DNA from: Spirosoma aerolatum
Lineage (GTDB): Bacteria; Bacteroidota; Bacteroidia; Cytophagales; Spirosomataceae
Direction of reading: 5' to 3'
DNA length: 64,000 nt
NCBI RefSeq assembly: GCF_002056795.1
Contig: NZ_CP020104.1
Span: forward strand, 2,553,001-2,617,000
Shown here: piece by piece, positions 1-8,107 of the stretch
Position numbering within the stretch: position 1 is the stretch's first letter
Layout: the number at the start of each line of letters is the position of its first letter
Made by a program: the position numbers and the translations under genes
The notes under the pieces: model-generated
What the model saw: only the letters and a program-made list of their open reading frames with translations
What the model was told of the DNA's origin: nothing
The model's database searches: none

Positions 1-498
1 ACCACCCGGCCATTCGTCGTCTGTGAACCACATGGGACAGTTTTCAATGCCGATTTTAACGTTACAGGCTTCGGCCTCTTTCACAATGGCAGGCCAGTGG
101 TCAGCATAGAGTTTCAGGTTTTCGGTGATGCTCAGCGAAGGGTTTCGACCAATGAATGTATTTACGACTGGGATGCCTAGTTTGGCAGCCGCCCGGATTA
201 TTTTTTTAATATGTTCCCGGTAATATTCAGCCTGTTCGGGGTTTGGGTCAAGTGGATTTGGATAATAACCTAGTCCCGAAATCGAAACCTTATAGAGCCG
301 TGTCAACGCCCGAATCTGGTCAATATCCAGGTTGTCGACATCAATGTGCGTTACCCCGGCATATCGGCGTGTATCGGCATTGCTAGTAGGCCAGCACATC
401 ACCTCAACGCAGGAAAACTGATGTTCCGACGCAAATTTTAATACACTATTCAGATCATAATCGGCCATAATAGCCGAAACAAAACCAAGATGAAGCAT
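1..498 (-). CDS. Sugar phosphate isomerase/epimerase (partial, 3' end outside window)
   Basis: Reading the minus strand from the ATG at 498 gives an uninterrupted frame to the window edge, about 166 residues. It begins MLHLGFVSAIMADYDL and contains FSCVEVMCW, KLGIPVVNTFIGRNP and VKIGIENCP, which is typical of the xylose-isomerase-like TIM-barrel family (AP_endonuc_2 fold). These enzymes isomerise or epimerise sugars or inositols in the cytoplasm; the substrate cannot be told from the N-terminal half. It lies 80 bp downstream of deoC in the same direction, so the two are probably cotranscribed in a sugar catabolic operon. The C-terminal part, with the remaining metal ligands, is not in the window. 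Confidence 0.85.
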   Translation of the reverse strand, partial: MLHLGFVSAIMADYDLNSVLKFASEHQFSCVEVMCWPTSNADTRRYAGVTHIDVDNLDIDQIRALTRLYKVSISGLGYYPNPLDPNPEQAEYYREHIKKIIRAAAKLGIPVVNTFIGRNPSLSITENLKLYADHWPAIVKEAEACNVKIGIENCPMWFTDDEWPGG

Positions 499-578
499 AG
501 ACGGGTTTACAGATTATAGGGAGTAAAGCGGGGAAGCCCGCAAGTATGAACGCGAGTAGCGGATGGAAACCCGCTTTA

Positions 579-1346
579 CTAATAGCCTTTTGATTCACTT
601 ATTGGCCCTACTGGAGTATCGGCCGAAACGGCACCAAAACGACGGTAGGCTTCTTCCATAATGGCTGCTGTGGCCGAAGCACCCAGCCGGGAAACCCCCA
701 TCTCTTTGACTTTCAACAGCCCATCGAGCGTACGAACACCACCAGCTGCTTTGACGCGTACATCGGGCCCAACATGGTCGAGCATGAGTTGCAGATCGTG
801 TTCGGTAGCCCCTTCGTAACTGTACTTACCATCGGCACCCTTCACAAAACCGTATCCGGTTGATGTTTTAACAAATTCAGCGCCGACTTCTGTACAGATT
901 TCGCAGAGCTTGATTTTGTACGAGTCGTCGGGAAGGTAATCGTTCTCAAAAATGACTTTCAGAATAGCGCCATGTGCCTGACAGGCTTTATGAACAACCC
1001 AGATTTCGTCGCTTACATACTGCCAGTCCTTGCCCAGCACTTTACCGATATTGACGACCATGTCGATCTCCACAGCCCCATCCTGGCAGGCCTGTTCGGT
1101 TTCGGCTACTTTAATGCTGGTAGCACTATTGCCATGTGGAAAGCCGATGACTGTACCCACCAGCACATCAGAACCAGCGAGTAATTCGGCCGCCATGCGT
1201 ACGGCATAAGGTTTGATGCAAACTGAAGCAACATCGTAGTTGAGTGCCAGTTCGCAGCCCTCGCGGAGTTCGGCATCGGTCAGGGTAGGGTGGAGGAGCG
1301 AGTGGTCAATCATTTTAGCCAGCTCGCGGATTAGGGTAGGGTTCAT
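579..1346 (-). CDS. deoC: Deoxyribose-phosphate aldolase
   Basis: 255 aa. DeoC cleaves 2-deoxyribose 5-phosphate to glyceraldehyde 3-phosphate and acetaldehyde in deoxynucleoside catabolism. The class I aldolase signatures are present: Asp95 in VEIDMVVN, the Schiff-base lysine Lys160 in EFVKTSTGYG, and Lys199 in VKAAGGVRT. Length matches the bacterial family. The ATG at 1346 is followed directly by conserved sequence (LAKMIDHSLL), so the start is good. It is the upstream partner of the sugar isomerase at 1-498. No other deo genes (deoA, deoD, deoB) are nearby, so the operon may serve a different sugar whose breakdown ends in an aldol cleavage. Confidence 0.96.
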   Translation of the reverse strand: MNPTLIRELAKMIDHSLLHPTLTDAELREGCELALNYDVASVCIKPYAVRMAAELLAGSDVLVGTVIGFPHGNSATSIKVAETEQACQDGAVEIDMVVNIGKVLGKDWQYVSDEIWVVHKACQAHGAILKVIFENDYLPDDSYKIKLCEICTEVGAEFVKTSTGYGFVKGADGKYSYEGATEHDLQLMLDHVGPDVRVKAAGGVRTLDGLLKVKEMGVSRLGASATAAIMEEAYRRFGAVSADTPVGPISESKGY

Positions 1347-1580
1347 AGCCGTATCGGAAAATGGTCGGCTAAGTTACGGGATTGGCTGGAAAAGTAATGG
1401 GAAAACGAGCGATTGAACAGGCGGTTTCTGATACGAATAGCGAGTGTTTTACTAGCAGTTGCCGCTGCGACACGGAAATAGTAAATCTTAAAGAGTATGG
1501 CTTTGGTTATATTTTGTCAAATCAAGCCTTCTTAACAAGTCAGATTATACAGCAGTATCTTTAGTTTACGCATTTAGACC

Positions 1581-1925
1581 ATGACCGAATATCAAACACC
1601 TAAAGACCGGGCTTATACCGATACACTTATCAAGTCAGCTCCCAAAGAAGCTGCGGCATTCCTGAACCTTAAACATACCGCTGAACGTAAAGATGGTGTT
1701 ATACCAATTAAGTATCGTGAACTGATGTCCGTGGCCGTAGCCCTCACCACACAATGCGCTTACTGCATTGAATCCCATATTAATAACGCGGTACAGGCAG
1801 GTGCTACTCGGGAAGAAATTGCTGAAACCGTTTTTATTGCGGCTGCCCTGCGTGCTGGTGGTGCTGTGGGTACTGGTTTGATGGCTATGCGTATTTTTGA
1901 AGAGGCCAGCACACCAACCGATTAG
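1581..1925 (+). CDS. Carboxymuconolactone decarboxylase/AhpD-like protein
   Basis: 114 aa, one alpha-helical CMD/AhpD domain. The redox motif CAYCIESH gives Cys59-x-x-Cys62 with His66, the pattern of AhpD-type alkylhydroperoxidases rather than of true carboxymuconolactone decarboxylases. A Gly/Ala-rich helix (AAALRAGGAVGTGLMA) follows. The family mostly reduces peroxides with an external thiol donor as small cytoplasmic oligomers; the physiological substrate is unknown. It stands alone, divergent from deoC, about 230 bp away. Family call is secure; exact function is open. Confidence 0.9.
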   Translation: MTEYQTPKDRAYTDTLIKSAPKEAAAFLNLKHTAERKDGVIPIKYRELMSVAVALTTQCAYCIESHINNAVQAGATREEIAETVFIAAALRAGGAVGTGLMAMRIFEEASTPTD

Positions 1926-1982
1926 AAATCAGTGCTTCTAATGACTAGCTTATTATATTGGCAGTGGCTGTAATTTAATGGC

Positions 1983-2438
1983 ATGAAAGCTCTCTACTTA
2001 GACAACCGATGCTGGCTCACAAAGTGGCTACTAATTATAGCGCTGCTATGTAGTCTTTTGGCTTGTTTAGGGGGGGATATTACTAGTCATGACGGCCTGC
2101 CAATAAGTGCTAAAAGGGAGCTGGCACTGGTTACTAAGCCAACAGTTAAGCAGGCCCCGCCAGTCCGAGCAAGCCAAGGCTCAGGCACATTTTACACCCC
2201 GATTAGAGCCAGTCAATTTACGGCTTTAATGGTATGTAACGCCTTGGTTAGTATTCAATTAAAGCTAGTCCGCTTTACTGGTTTCAACATTAAGCGCTTT
2301 GCTTGTTTGCTTCCAATTAAGACAATTCCTGCCAGTGACGGAGAGCCTTTTCTGGCTCACTTAGAGGCTGATACCTCTTATCAAAGCCCTGCTGTGGCTT
2401 CTCATTTTCCTTTTCTTCTCACTACTACTGGCAGGTAG
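1983..2438 (+). CDS. Hypothetical protein with lipoprotein-like N-terminus
   Basis: 151 aa, not recognised. A hydrophobic segment at residues 15-29 (WLLIIALLCSLLAC) ends in a lipobox-like LLAC, so it may be a lipoprotein or a single-pass membrane protein. The rest is low in recognisable features, with several Ala/Pro/Ser stretches. Codon use is TTA-rich and more AT-rich than neighbouring genes. A G7 run (2070-2076) sits right after the lipobox; slippage there would change the whole C-terminus. It is followed after 17 bp by another small membrane-protein gene, suggesting a small operon. The reading frame could be partly fortuitous. Confidence 0.4.
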   Translation: MKALYLDNRCWLTKWLLIIALLCSLLACLGGDITSHDGLPISAKRELALVTKPTVKQAPPVRASQGSGTFYTPIRASQFTALMVCNALVSIQLKLVRFTGFNIKRFACLLPIKTIPASDGEPFLAHLEADTSYQSPAVASHFPFLLTTTGR

Positions 2439-2455
2439 TATCAACTTATTAGTAC

Positions 2456-2665
2456 ATGTTCGTGAAACGGATTAAAAAGCTATTCCGGCTTATTGGCCTG
2501 GTATGTCTTATCGTGATAGCTCTATGTGGTATAGGTATTAATGGAGCAGGTCCAATAGGATCACAAAGCCGAGAACGTTATCTTGACAACGGAATTAAAA
2601 CGGAGTTCGTCCAGACCAGAGATGAGGAAGGCGATTCATTGAAAGAGGCTGAAGCTAAATCCTAG
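2456..2665 (+). CDS. Small single-pass membrane protein, unknown function
   Basis: 69 aa. A basic N-terminus (MFVKRIKKLFR) precedes one strongly hydrophobic helix (residues 13-28, ending GIGINGAGPI) and a charged C-terminal tail rich in Glu/Asp/Lys. This resembles short one-helix proteins that I recall from other Bacteroidota genomes, but no function is known to me. The basic side should face the cytoplasm and the acidic tail the periplasm. It lies between two other unrecognised small genes on the same strand. Confidence 0.6.
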   Translation: MFVKRIKKLFRLIGLVCLIVIALCGIGINGAGPIGSQSRERYLDNGIKTEFVQTRDEEGDSLKEAEAKS

Positions 2666-2753
2666 ATAGAGCGGCATACCGCTAAATAGAAATAGAGCAA
2701 GAGTGCCTTGGTGATCAATAAGCGGGTATCTTGCACTATCTCCAACCTAAACG

Positions 2754-3344
2754 ATGATCTGGCCTATTTTACTCCTGTCTATTTTATGCCATACCCCCGA
2801 AGATTCTCATATAGCAGGGCTAGGTCGGTATGGAATTGGAGTGACTACGCTCGACTCAATAAACCGAAGTAGCTTTACTGAGGTCGAACCGGTACTGGTT
2901 AAGGGAACGCTGGCTCTGACCTGCGATCAGGTACGTTTATTTACGGCTCAGTCGGTGGATATAAACGGATTGTCGGTCAAAAACCTGTCGCTGGTGTTTT
3001 ATGATGGCAGACTGTTCCAGATTTCCTGTGATGTTGATGATGAGTTACAGAAGATGTTTCGCCTAAACTACCGTCAAGGGATTCATGCATCAGCGAAACG
3101 CCTGAATCTGTGCGGCACACAAACTAATAAACTCCTGACAATAGAGGGAGAAAGCTGGCAGGATGGCGATGTACGGGCGCGGCTCATCCAGGCCAGGGGA
3201 TATGATAGCAACTGTCAGACCATCGCTTCCCTGCGACTGGTCATTAGCGATCAACGCGTTTCGGCACTCTGTTCAGCTTGCGATCTATCGGCTATAAATC
3301 CGTTTCTGGAAGCGTTCGATCAGGTAATTGCTGGCCACAGATGA
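2754..3344 (+). CDS. Hypothetical secreted/envelope protein
   Basis: 196 aa, not recognised. The N-terminus (MIWPILLLSILCHTPE) is short and hydrophobic and could be a signal peptide. The remainder alternates short hydrophobic and polar stretches (KNLSLVFYDGRLFQISCDVDDEL) as in a beta-rich domain and carries several cysteines (in LTCDQV, ISCDVD, NLCGTQ, SNCQT, ALCSACDL), consistent with an exported protein. It is the last of three small genes and ends 14 bp before the convergent DUF1460 gene. Confidence 0.55.
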   Translation: MIWPILLLSILCHTPEDSHIAGLGRYGIGVTTLDSINRSSFTEVEPVLVKGTLALTCDQVRLFTAQSVDINGLSVKNLSLVFYDGRLFQISCDVDDELQKMFRLNYRQGIHASAKRLNLCGTQTNKLLTIEGESWQDGDVRARLIQARGYDSNCQTIASLRLVISDQRVSALCSACDLSAINPFLEAFDQVIAGHR

Positions 3345-3358
3345 TTACTATAAAATCA

Positions 3359-4246
3359 TTATTCCGCCTGTTTCCCGCGAGCCATAATCGAGGGAGCGAC
3401 ACTTTCGGAGCGGAGACGGGCAATTCGAATGCCCGACAGACCCCGGTGCCAGAGTACATAATCGCTCAAAGGATAGGGCGTAATAACCACTGCACCCTGC
3501 TCAGATGAAGCATGCATCAGGTATAATTGCCCGTTGGGTTGCCGAACCGCAATGCCTACATGTTTCATATCCAGACCGGGTCGGGCTGCCATCAGCATCA
3601 CGATGTCACCTTCATGTATAGAAGCCTCGGCTTGCTTAATGGCTTTTTTGGGGATGAAGGAGAAGGTTTGCTGACTGATAGCCGCTTCCGTTTGGGCTAC
3701 TTGCTTAAGAATAGCGGGGTCTGTTAAACGAGGGTACTTATACGTTGCGTTGGTCATATACGAAACGGGTTTCGCAACGGACATACTGCCCGGAAGTTCA
3801 CGAGTGACATCGGTTACCAGGCCTTTACGTTCATTATCACGAAGCCAGTCGGAGAAGTAGTGTAGTCGGCTGGCGTAGCCATCAATTCGCCCATCCCGGT
3901 ATCGAAGTTTGGTCAGATAGGTTCGGAAAGTCTGTTCAAAAGCAGTCTGATTCGGTTTAGCGCTTACATCCTGCCACGCCAGGGAGAGGGCCAGCACGGT
4001 TTCCAGATAGGTTGTACAATCGAATTCGCGCAGGTTTACCACCAACTGTTCGGTGGGATTGGTGTCGAGCGTATGCGGTACATACGGACAACCAATAAAC
4101 TGCCTGCCAATCGACAGGATCGTTTCAGGTGTTGTTTTTCCACCAACGATGGTCAGCGATTGCTGATTCGACGAGAGTGTAATTTCCTGAGCCTGTGTGC
4201 TAAATGGTATAAGTAAGAAAAAGAATGCTGTAAACAGTTTCATCAT
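3359..4246 (-). CDS. DUF1460 family cysteine hydrolase (amidase-like)
   Basis: 295 aa with a signal peptide (FTAFFFLLIPFSTQAQ, cleavage near residue 20). It belongs to the DUF1460 group of NlpC/P60-like folds, annotated as N-acetylmuramoyl-L-alanine amidase-like. The probable nucleophile is Cys77 in NLREFDCTTYLE, and a histidine in DMKHVGIAVRQ (about residue 229) is the likely base, followed by LYLMHASSEQGAV, typical of the family. These enzymes act in the periplasm, probably on muropeptides in cell-wall turnover. Two adjacent ATGs (4246 and 4243) could both serve. Confidence 0.88.
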   Translation of the reverse strand: MMKLFTAFFFLLIPFSTQAQEITLSSNQQSLTIVGGKTTPETILSIGRQFIGCPYVPHTLDTNPTEQLVVNLREFDCTTYLETVLALSLAWQDVSAKPNQTAFEQTFRTYLTKLRYRDGRIDGYASRLHYFSDWLRDNERKGLVTDVTRELPGSMSVAKPVSYMTNATYKYPRLTDPAILKQVAQTEAAISQQTFSFIPKKAIKQAEASIHEGDIVMLMAARPGLDMKHVGIAVRQPNGQLYLMHASSEQGAVVITPYPLSDYVLWHRGLSGIRIARLRSESVAPSIMARGKQAE

Positions 4247-4304
4247 GGTGGTCTGGGTCGGTTGCTCTGTCTTGACGAAGCAAACCCTAAAAAGTACCTA
4301 AAAG

Positions 4305-6014
4305 TTACGATTTTATTTCCAGTACGCGCACACTCCGTGGTGGAAGTCGTACCGGCACACCCGCCGAACCGACAACTTCGAGTTCGGTGTCGGTCAGAAA
4401 AATATCCACAAACCGATACGTATTCATAGCGGTCAAGCCCATTGTGCCAAAAGCCGCCTGAGGAATCCGAATCGTTGTGTCATAGGTATTATATGCCGAG
4501 AAGTTGCAGACAATCAGTAGTTTCTGTCGGTCGGTGTAGCGCAGGTAGCTGTAAATCTGGTGGGCATCGTATCCTGGGCTTTGCCCATTGTCGTTCACGT
4601 ATTGAAGATCATAGAAATAGCCATTTTGAATGGCGTCGGAACCCATGACCAGGTAATTCAACTGCTGATAAAACGCCCGCAAATTTCGCTGATCGTCGGT
4701 AAGTCGTCCGCCATCGTAGTTACCACCGTTGAGCCAACCCTGCCAACGCGGCATGCCCCAATAATCGAAAATCGTGGTCCGGCCATCATCCCCGCTAAAC
4801 CCTTCGGAACCTTCGGCCTTTACACCCACCTCCTGGCCAAAATAGATAAGTACCGGCCCCGTGTGCATGGTAGCCGTTAGCGTCATAGCCGGAACGGCCG
4901 CCCAGGGATCGTTGGCAAAAAAACGGGAGGCTATACGCTGCTCGTCATGGGTTTCCAGAAACCGAAGCATATGCTGGGCAAAATCGCCGGATTCCTGCTG
5001 CCATACCCGTGTAAGGTCATAACAGGAACCATGCCCTTCCATGAGCCGACGGACCGAATCGTAAAGCCCCACTTTATCGTAGAGATAATCGAACCCACCT
5101 ACGAAAATAAACGGCCTATAGAGACCCGGATCGTAAATCTCGGCGATGAAGATCATGTGTGGGTAGCGTCGTTTTACCCGGCTGATGGCCCACTGCCAGA
5201 ACTCTACAGGCACCAGATGCGCCATATCGCACCGGAAACCATCTACACCCTTCGCCGACCAGAACAGCAGAATGTCAAGCATCTGGTGCCAGGTAGCTGG
5301 AATGGGGTCGACGTGGCGGCTACCATCAAAAACGTTGATGCCATAGTTGAGTTTGACGGTTTCGTACCAGTCGTTTATGTCGGGGCTGGCCGTTATTGAA
5401 CCGCTTCCCGTTACTTTGGCCGGAAACTCCTGAAGGGTAGTCGTAGCTCCTTCAGGGGCTTTGAACGGCTGACCGGGCAAATAATAGAAATTATTGCTGG
5501 GCGAGAAGCCGACCGTCGTATCGTCGTTCTGTCCCAGATCGACCACCCCCGCAGGTTTGGCATCCGATTGGTATTGCCGCGCAACATGATTGGGTACGAA
5601 ATCGATGATGGCTTTCAGATTATGGGCGTGCGTCCGTTGAATGAGCGCGTCGAACTCAGCCATTCGGTCGGGAACACTGACGGCCAGGTCAGGATCGACA
5701 TCGTAGTAGTCTTTAACCGCATACGGTGAACCCGCCCGCCCTTTTACTACGACTGGATCATCGGGCCGGATGCCATAGGCTGAATAGTCGGTCTGGGTAG
5801 CGTGTTCGATAACACCCGTAAACCAGATATGCGTCGCACCAAATTGCTTGATGGCCTGAAGGGCCGTATTATTGATGTCGTTGAATTTTCCTACCCCGTT
5901 TTCCTGTAGCGTTCCATTCCAGTGGTTGGTTGTATTCTGATTGCCAAACAGGCGGGTGAAAATCTGGTAAATGATCAGTTTGTCCATTACGGGAACAGCA
6001 GATGCGGTGTACAT
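4305..6014 (-). CDS. GH13 alpha-amylase family enzyme
   Basis: 569 aa from the ATG at 6014; a further in-frame ATG at 5987 (MDKLIIYQIFTRLFG) is also possible, and the longer frame to 6041 opens with TTG. The GH13 barrel motifs are in order: the family I-like region IIDFVPNH, nucleophile Asp263 in GFRCDMAHL, acid/base Glu292 in FIAEIYDP and the third Asp357 in FLETHDEQR (6014 numbering). No signal peptide is seen, so it is probably cytoplasmic and acts on imported maltooligosaccharides or related alpha-glucans. It is divergent from a second, secreted GH13 gene with about 130 bp between starts. A TAGTTTTG box on the minus strand at 6061-6068 fits its promoter. Confidence 0.93.
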   Translation of the reverse strand: MYTASAVPVMDKLIIYQIFTRLFGNQNTTNHWNGTLQENGVGKFNDINNTALQAIKQFGATHIWFTGVIEHATQTDYSAYGIRPDDPVVVKGRAGSPYAVKDYYDVDPDLAVSVPDRMAEFDALIQRTHAHNLKAIIDFVPNHVARQYQSDAKPAGVVDLGQNDDTTVGFSPSNNFYYLPGQPFKAPEGATTTLQEFPAKVTGSGSITASPDINDWYETVKLNYGINVFDGSRHVDPIPATWHQMLDILLFWSAKGVDGFRCDMAHLVPVEFWQWAISRVKRRYPHMIFIAEIYDPGLYRPFIFVGGFDYLYDKVGLYDSVRRLMEGHGSCYDLTRVWQQESGDFAQHMLRFLETHDEQRIASRFFANDPWAAVPAMTLTATMHTGPVLIYFGQEVGVKAEGSEGFSGDDGRTTIFDYWGMPRWQGWLNGGNYDGGRLTDDQRNLRAFYQQLNYLVMGSDAIQNGYFYDLQYVNDNGQSPGYDAHQIYSYLRYTDRQKLLIVCNFSAYNTYDTTIRIPQAAFGTMGLTAMNTYRFVDIFLTDTELEVVGSAGVPVRLPPRSVRVLEIKS

Positions 6015-6060
6015 ACGGTCGGAATAAGTCAGGTGGTGCAACCACTCAAGTTTACTACTA

Positions 6061-6068
6061 CAAAACTA
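6061..6068 (-). promoter_or_regulatory. Probable -7 promoter element for the minus-strand GH13 gene
   Basis: TAGTTTTG on the minus strand matches the Bacteroidota -7 consensus TAnnTTTG and lies about 47 bp upstream of the ATG at 6014. No clear -33 TTTG was identified. The placement argues against the TTG start at 6041. Confidence 0.5.
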
Positions 6069-6143
6069 GGCTCTTTTTTGGCTAAAATATTGGGCTAATT
6101 TTACGTTCTTGTTGCATTATTCTCATTGCTACCTATGATATCT

Positions 6144-8018
6144 ATGAAACGAAGCACGTTTACGGGCCTTCTAGTTCTCCTGACTCTATGCCAAACGGCG
6201 TTAGCGCAGAATGCCCTTATCCAGCGCGTTAATCCGACCAACTGGTGGGTCGGAATGAAAAACCCATCCCTGCAATTGCTGATTTACGGCCCTAATGCCG
6301 GAACGCTGGCCTACTCGCTGAACTATCCAGGCGTAAAGTTGGTGAAAACGCATACGGTCGAAAATCCAAACTACGCCTTTCTGGATTTGACCATTGGACC
6401 TACCGCTAAACCGGGTACAATGAAGCTAATTGGCAAACGGGGAAGCCAGACATTAACCCAGCCGTTTGAGTTAAAAGCACGTGACAACAGCCCGAAAGGA
6501 CAGGGCGTTTCGGCCGCTGATTTTATTTACCTGGCTATGCCCGACCGCTTTGCCAATGGTGACGAGAGCAACGATAAATTTGCCGATATGGCCGACCCGA
6601 ACGCTGACCGTTCCAACCCGTTCTATCGGCACGGGGGCGATTTGGCCGGGGCCGCTCAACGGCTCGATTATCTGAAAGATCTGGGGGTTACAGCCATCTG
6701 GTTTACGCCCGTTCTGGAAAATAACCAGCCCCTAACTAACGAAGGAGGAGCGATGCGATCGGCCTATCACGGTTATGGCTTTACTGATCATTATACCGTC
6801 GATAAACGGCTTGGCGGCAACGAAGCCTATAAATCTTTTGTGAAAAAAGCCCACGCTATGGGCCTCAAAGTGGTACAGGATGCAGTCTATAACCACGCCG
6901 GTATCAATCACTGGCTGCTGAAAGATATGCCCAGCAAAGACTGGCTGCACCAGTGGCCCACCTATACCAATACGTCCTACAAATACCAGCCGATTACCGA
7001 CCCACACGGAGCCGAACGCGACCGGAAGGTTACGCTCGATGGCTGGTTTGTACCGTTCCTGCCCGATCTGAATCAAAGCAATCCACTCGTGGCTAATTTC
7101 CTGATTCAACACGCCATCTGGACGGTCGAAAATTTTGGTGTCGATGCGTGGCGGGTCGATACGTATATGTACAACGACCAGCCCTTCATGAATCGATGCA
7201 ACCAGGCGCTTATGGATCAGTATCCGAAGATTCACATTTTCGGCGAATCGTGGGTGAATAACGTGGTCGACCAGGCGTACTATACGCGTAATAAAATTGA
7301 CTTTCCGTTTAAATCGAATCAGCCAGGGGGGCTCGATTTCGTGCTGTACTCCTCGATGCTCGATGCGCTGAAGCAGAACTTTAGCTGGGACGATGGCGTA
7401 AATCGATTCTATCAGGCGCTGGCGCAGGATGCCGTTTATGTGGATCCGAACAAGCTGGTAACCTTTCTGGATAACCACGATACCGACCGCTATCTATCGG
7501 TCATTGGTGATGATTTCGACAAGTATAAAATTGGCCTGACCTGGTTGCTGACAACGCGGGGAATTCCGTCGATGTATTACGGAACCGAAATCTTGATGAA
7601 GAATTTCAAAGATCCGTCGGATGCCGAAGTACGTCGCGATTTTCCCGGCGGCTTTCCGGGCGACAAGCAAAACAAGTTTGAGGCCGCTGGCCGTACGGAC
7701 CGCGAAAACGAAGCGTTTCAATTCGTGCGTAAACTGGCTACCTACCGACGCGATAATCCAGTAATGCATACAGGAAAACTCATGCAATTTTTGCCTCAGG
7801 ATGGTACGTATGTGTATTTTCGCTACGATGGTAGCAAGACCGTGATGGTAGCTACCAATACTAATGAAAAAGAAATAACCCTCGACGCGGCTCGGTTTGC
7901 TGAGCGAATGAACGGTTTTACAAAAGCCCGCAATGTGCTGACCGATCAAACCTTAACCGGTCTGAACATGCTGAAACTGCCCGCCAAATCAGCACTGGTA
8001 CTGGAATTGGTGAAGTAA
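6144..8018 (+). CDS. Secreted GH13 amylase, cyclomaltodextrinase/neopullulanase (SusA-like)
   Basis: 624 aa from ATG 6144; upstream TTG 6126 and ATG 6135 are in frame, but 6144 gives a clean signal peptide (MKRSTFTGLLVLLTLCQTALA). Residues about 25-115 form an N-terminal beta-sandwich (cyclomaltodextrinase N domain: VNPTNWWVGMKNP). The GH13 barrel follows with PDRFANGD, nucleophile Asp339 in GVDAWRVDTY, acid/base Glu368 in IFGESWVN and Asp446 in FLDNHDTDR. A C-terminal beta domain closes the protein. The expected role is periplasmic breakdown of maltodextrins, like SusA of Bacteroides. Together with the divergent GH13 gene and beta-phosphoglucomutase at 11.8 kb it suggests alpha-glucan use. 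Confidence 0.94.
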   Translation: MKRSTFTGLLVLLTLCQTALAQNALIQRVNPTNWWVGMKNPSLQLLIYGPNAGTLAYSLNYPGVKLVKTHTVENPNYAFLDLTIGPTAKPGTMKLIGKRGSQTLTQPFELKARDNSPKGQGVSAADFIYLAMPDRFANGDESNDKFADMADPNADRSNPFYRHGGDLAGAAQRLDYLKDLGVTAIWFTPVLENNQPLTNEGGAMRSAYHGYGFTDHYTVDKRLGGNEAYKSFVKKAHAMGLKVVQDAVYNHAGINHWLLKDMPSKDWLHQWPTYTNTSYKYQPITDPHGAERDRKVTLDGWFVPFLPDLNQSNPLVANFLIQHAIWTVENFGVDAWRVDTYMYNDQPFMNRCNQALMDQYPKIHIFGESWVNNVVDQAYYTRNKIDFPFKSNQPGGLDFVLYSSMLDALKQNFSWDDGVNRFYQALAQDAVYVDPNKLVTFLDNHDTDRYLSVIGDDFDKYKIGLTWLLTTRGIPSMYYGTEILMKNFKDPSDAEVRRDFPGGFPGDKQNKFEAAGRTDRENEAFQFVRKLATYRRDNPVMHTGKLMQFLPQDGTYVYFRYDGSKTVMVATNTNEKEITLDAARFAERMNGFTKARNVLTDQTLTGLNMLKLPAKSALVLELVK

Positions 8019-8095
8019 TTTGCTTCTTTATGGACTGATTATAAGTCAATTGTTCGAAACTTTCGACGGTACAGGAAGTTGAGCAACCTGTAACA

Positions 8096-8103
8096 TAGTT
8101 TTG
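8096..8103 (+). promoter_or_regulatory. TAnnTTTG box directly upstream of the PAS kinase
   Basis: TAGTTTTG ends 4 bp before the ATG at 8108. It fits the -7 consensus but would give a leaderless or nearly leaderless transcript, so it may be incidental. Confidence 0.3.
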
Positions 8104-8107
8104 ACCT

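Noticed and set aside
1382..1564. 60-aa open frame between deoC and the AhpD-like gene
   Set aside because: No recognisable domain, odd composition and it fills the promoter region of the flanking divergent genes; judged fortuitous.
2070..2076. G7 run in the gene at 1983 as a second phase-variable tract
   Set aside because: The frame continues without interruption on either side and G7 is short; no sign of a broken partner frame.
6732..7478. 248-aa antisense frame inside the secreted GH13 gene
   Set aside because: Wholly opposite a gene with catalytic motifs intact; composition is that of a codon-bias shadow.
4305..8018. A full Sus starch locus around the two GH13 genes
   Set aside because: No SusC, SusD or SusE/F gene is adjacent; the only SusCD pair is 27 kb away among phosphorus genes.
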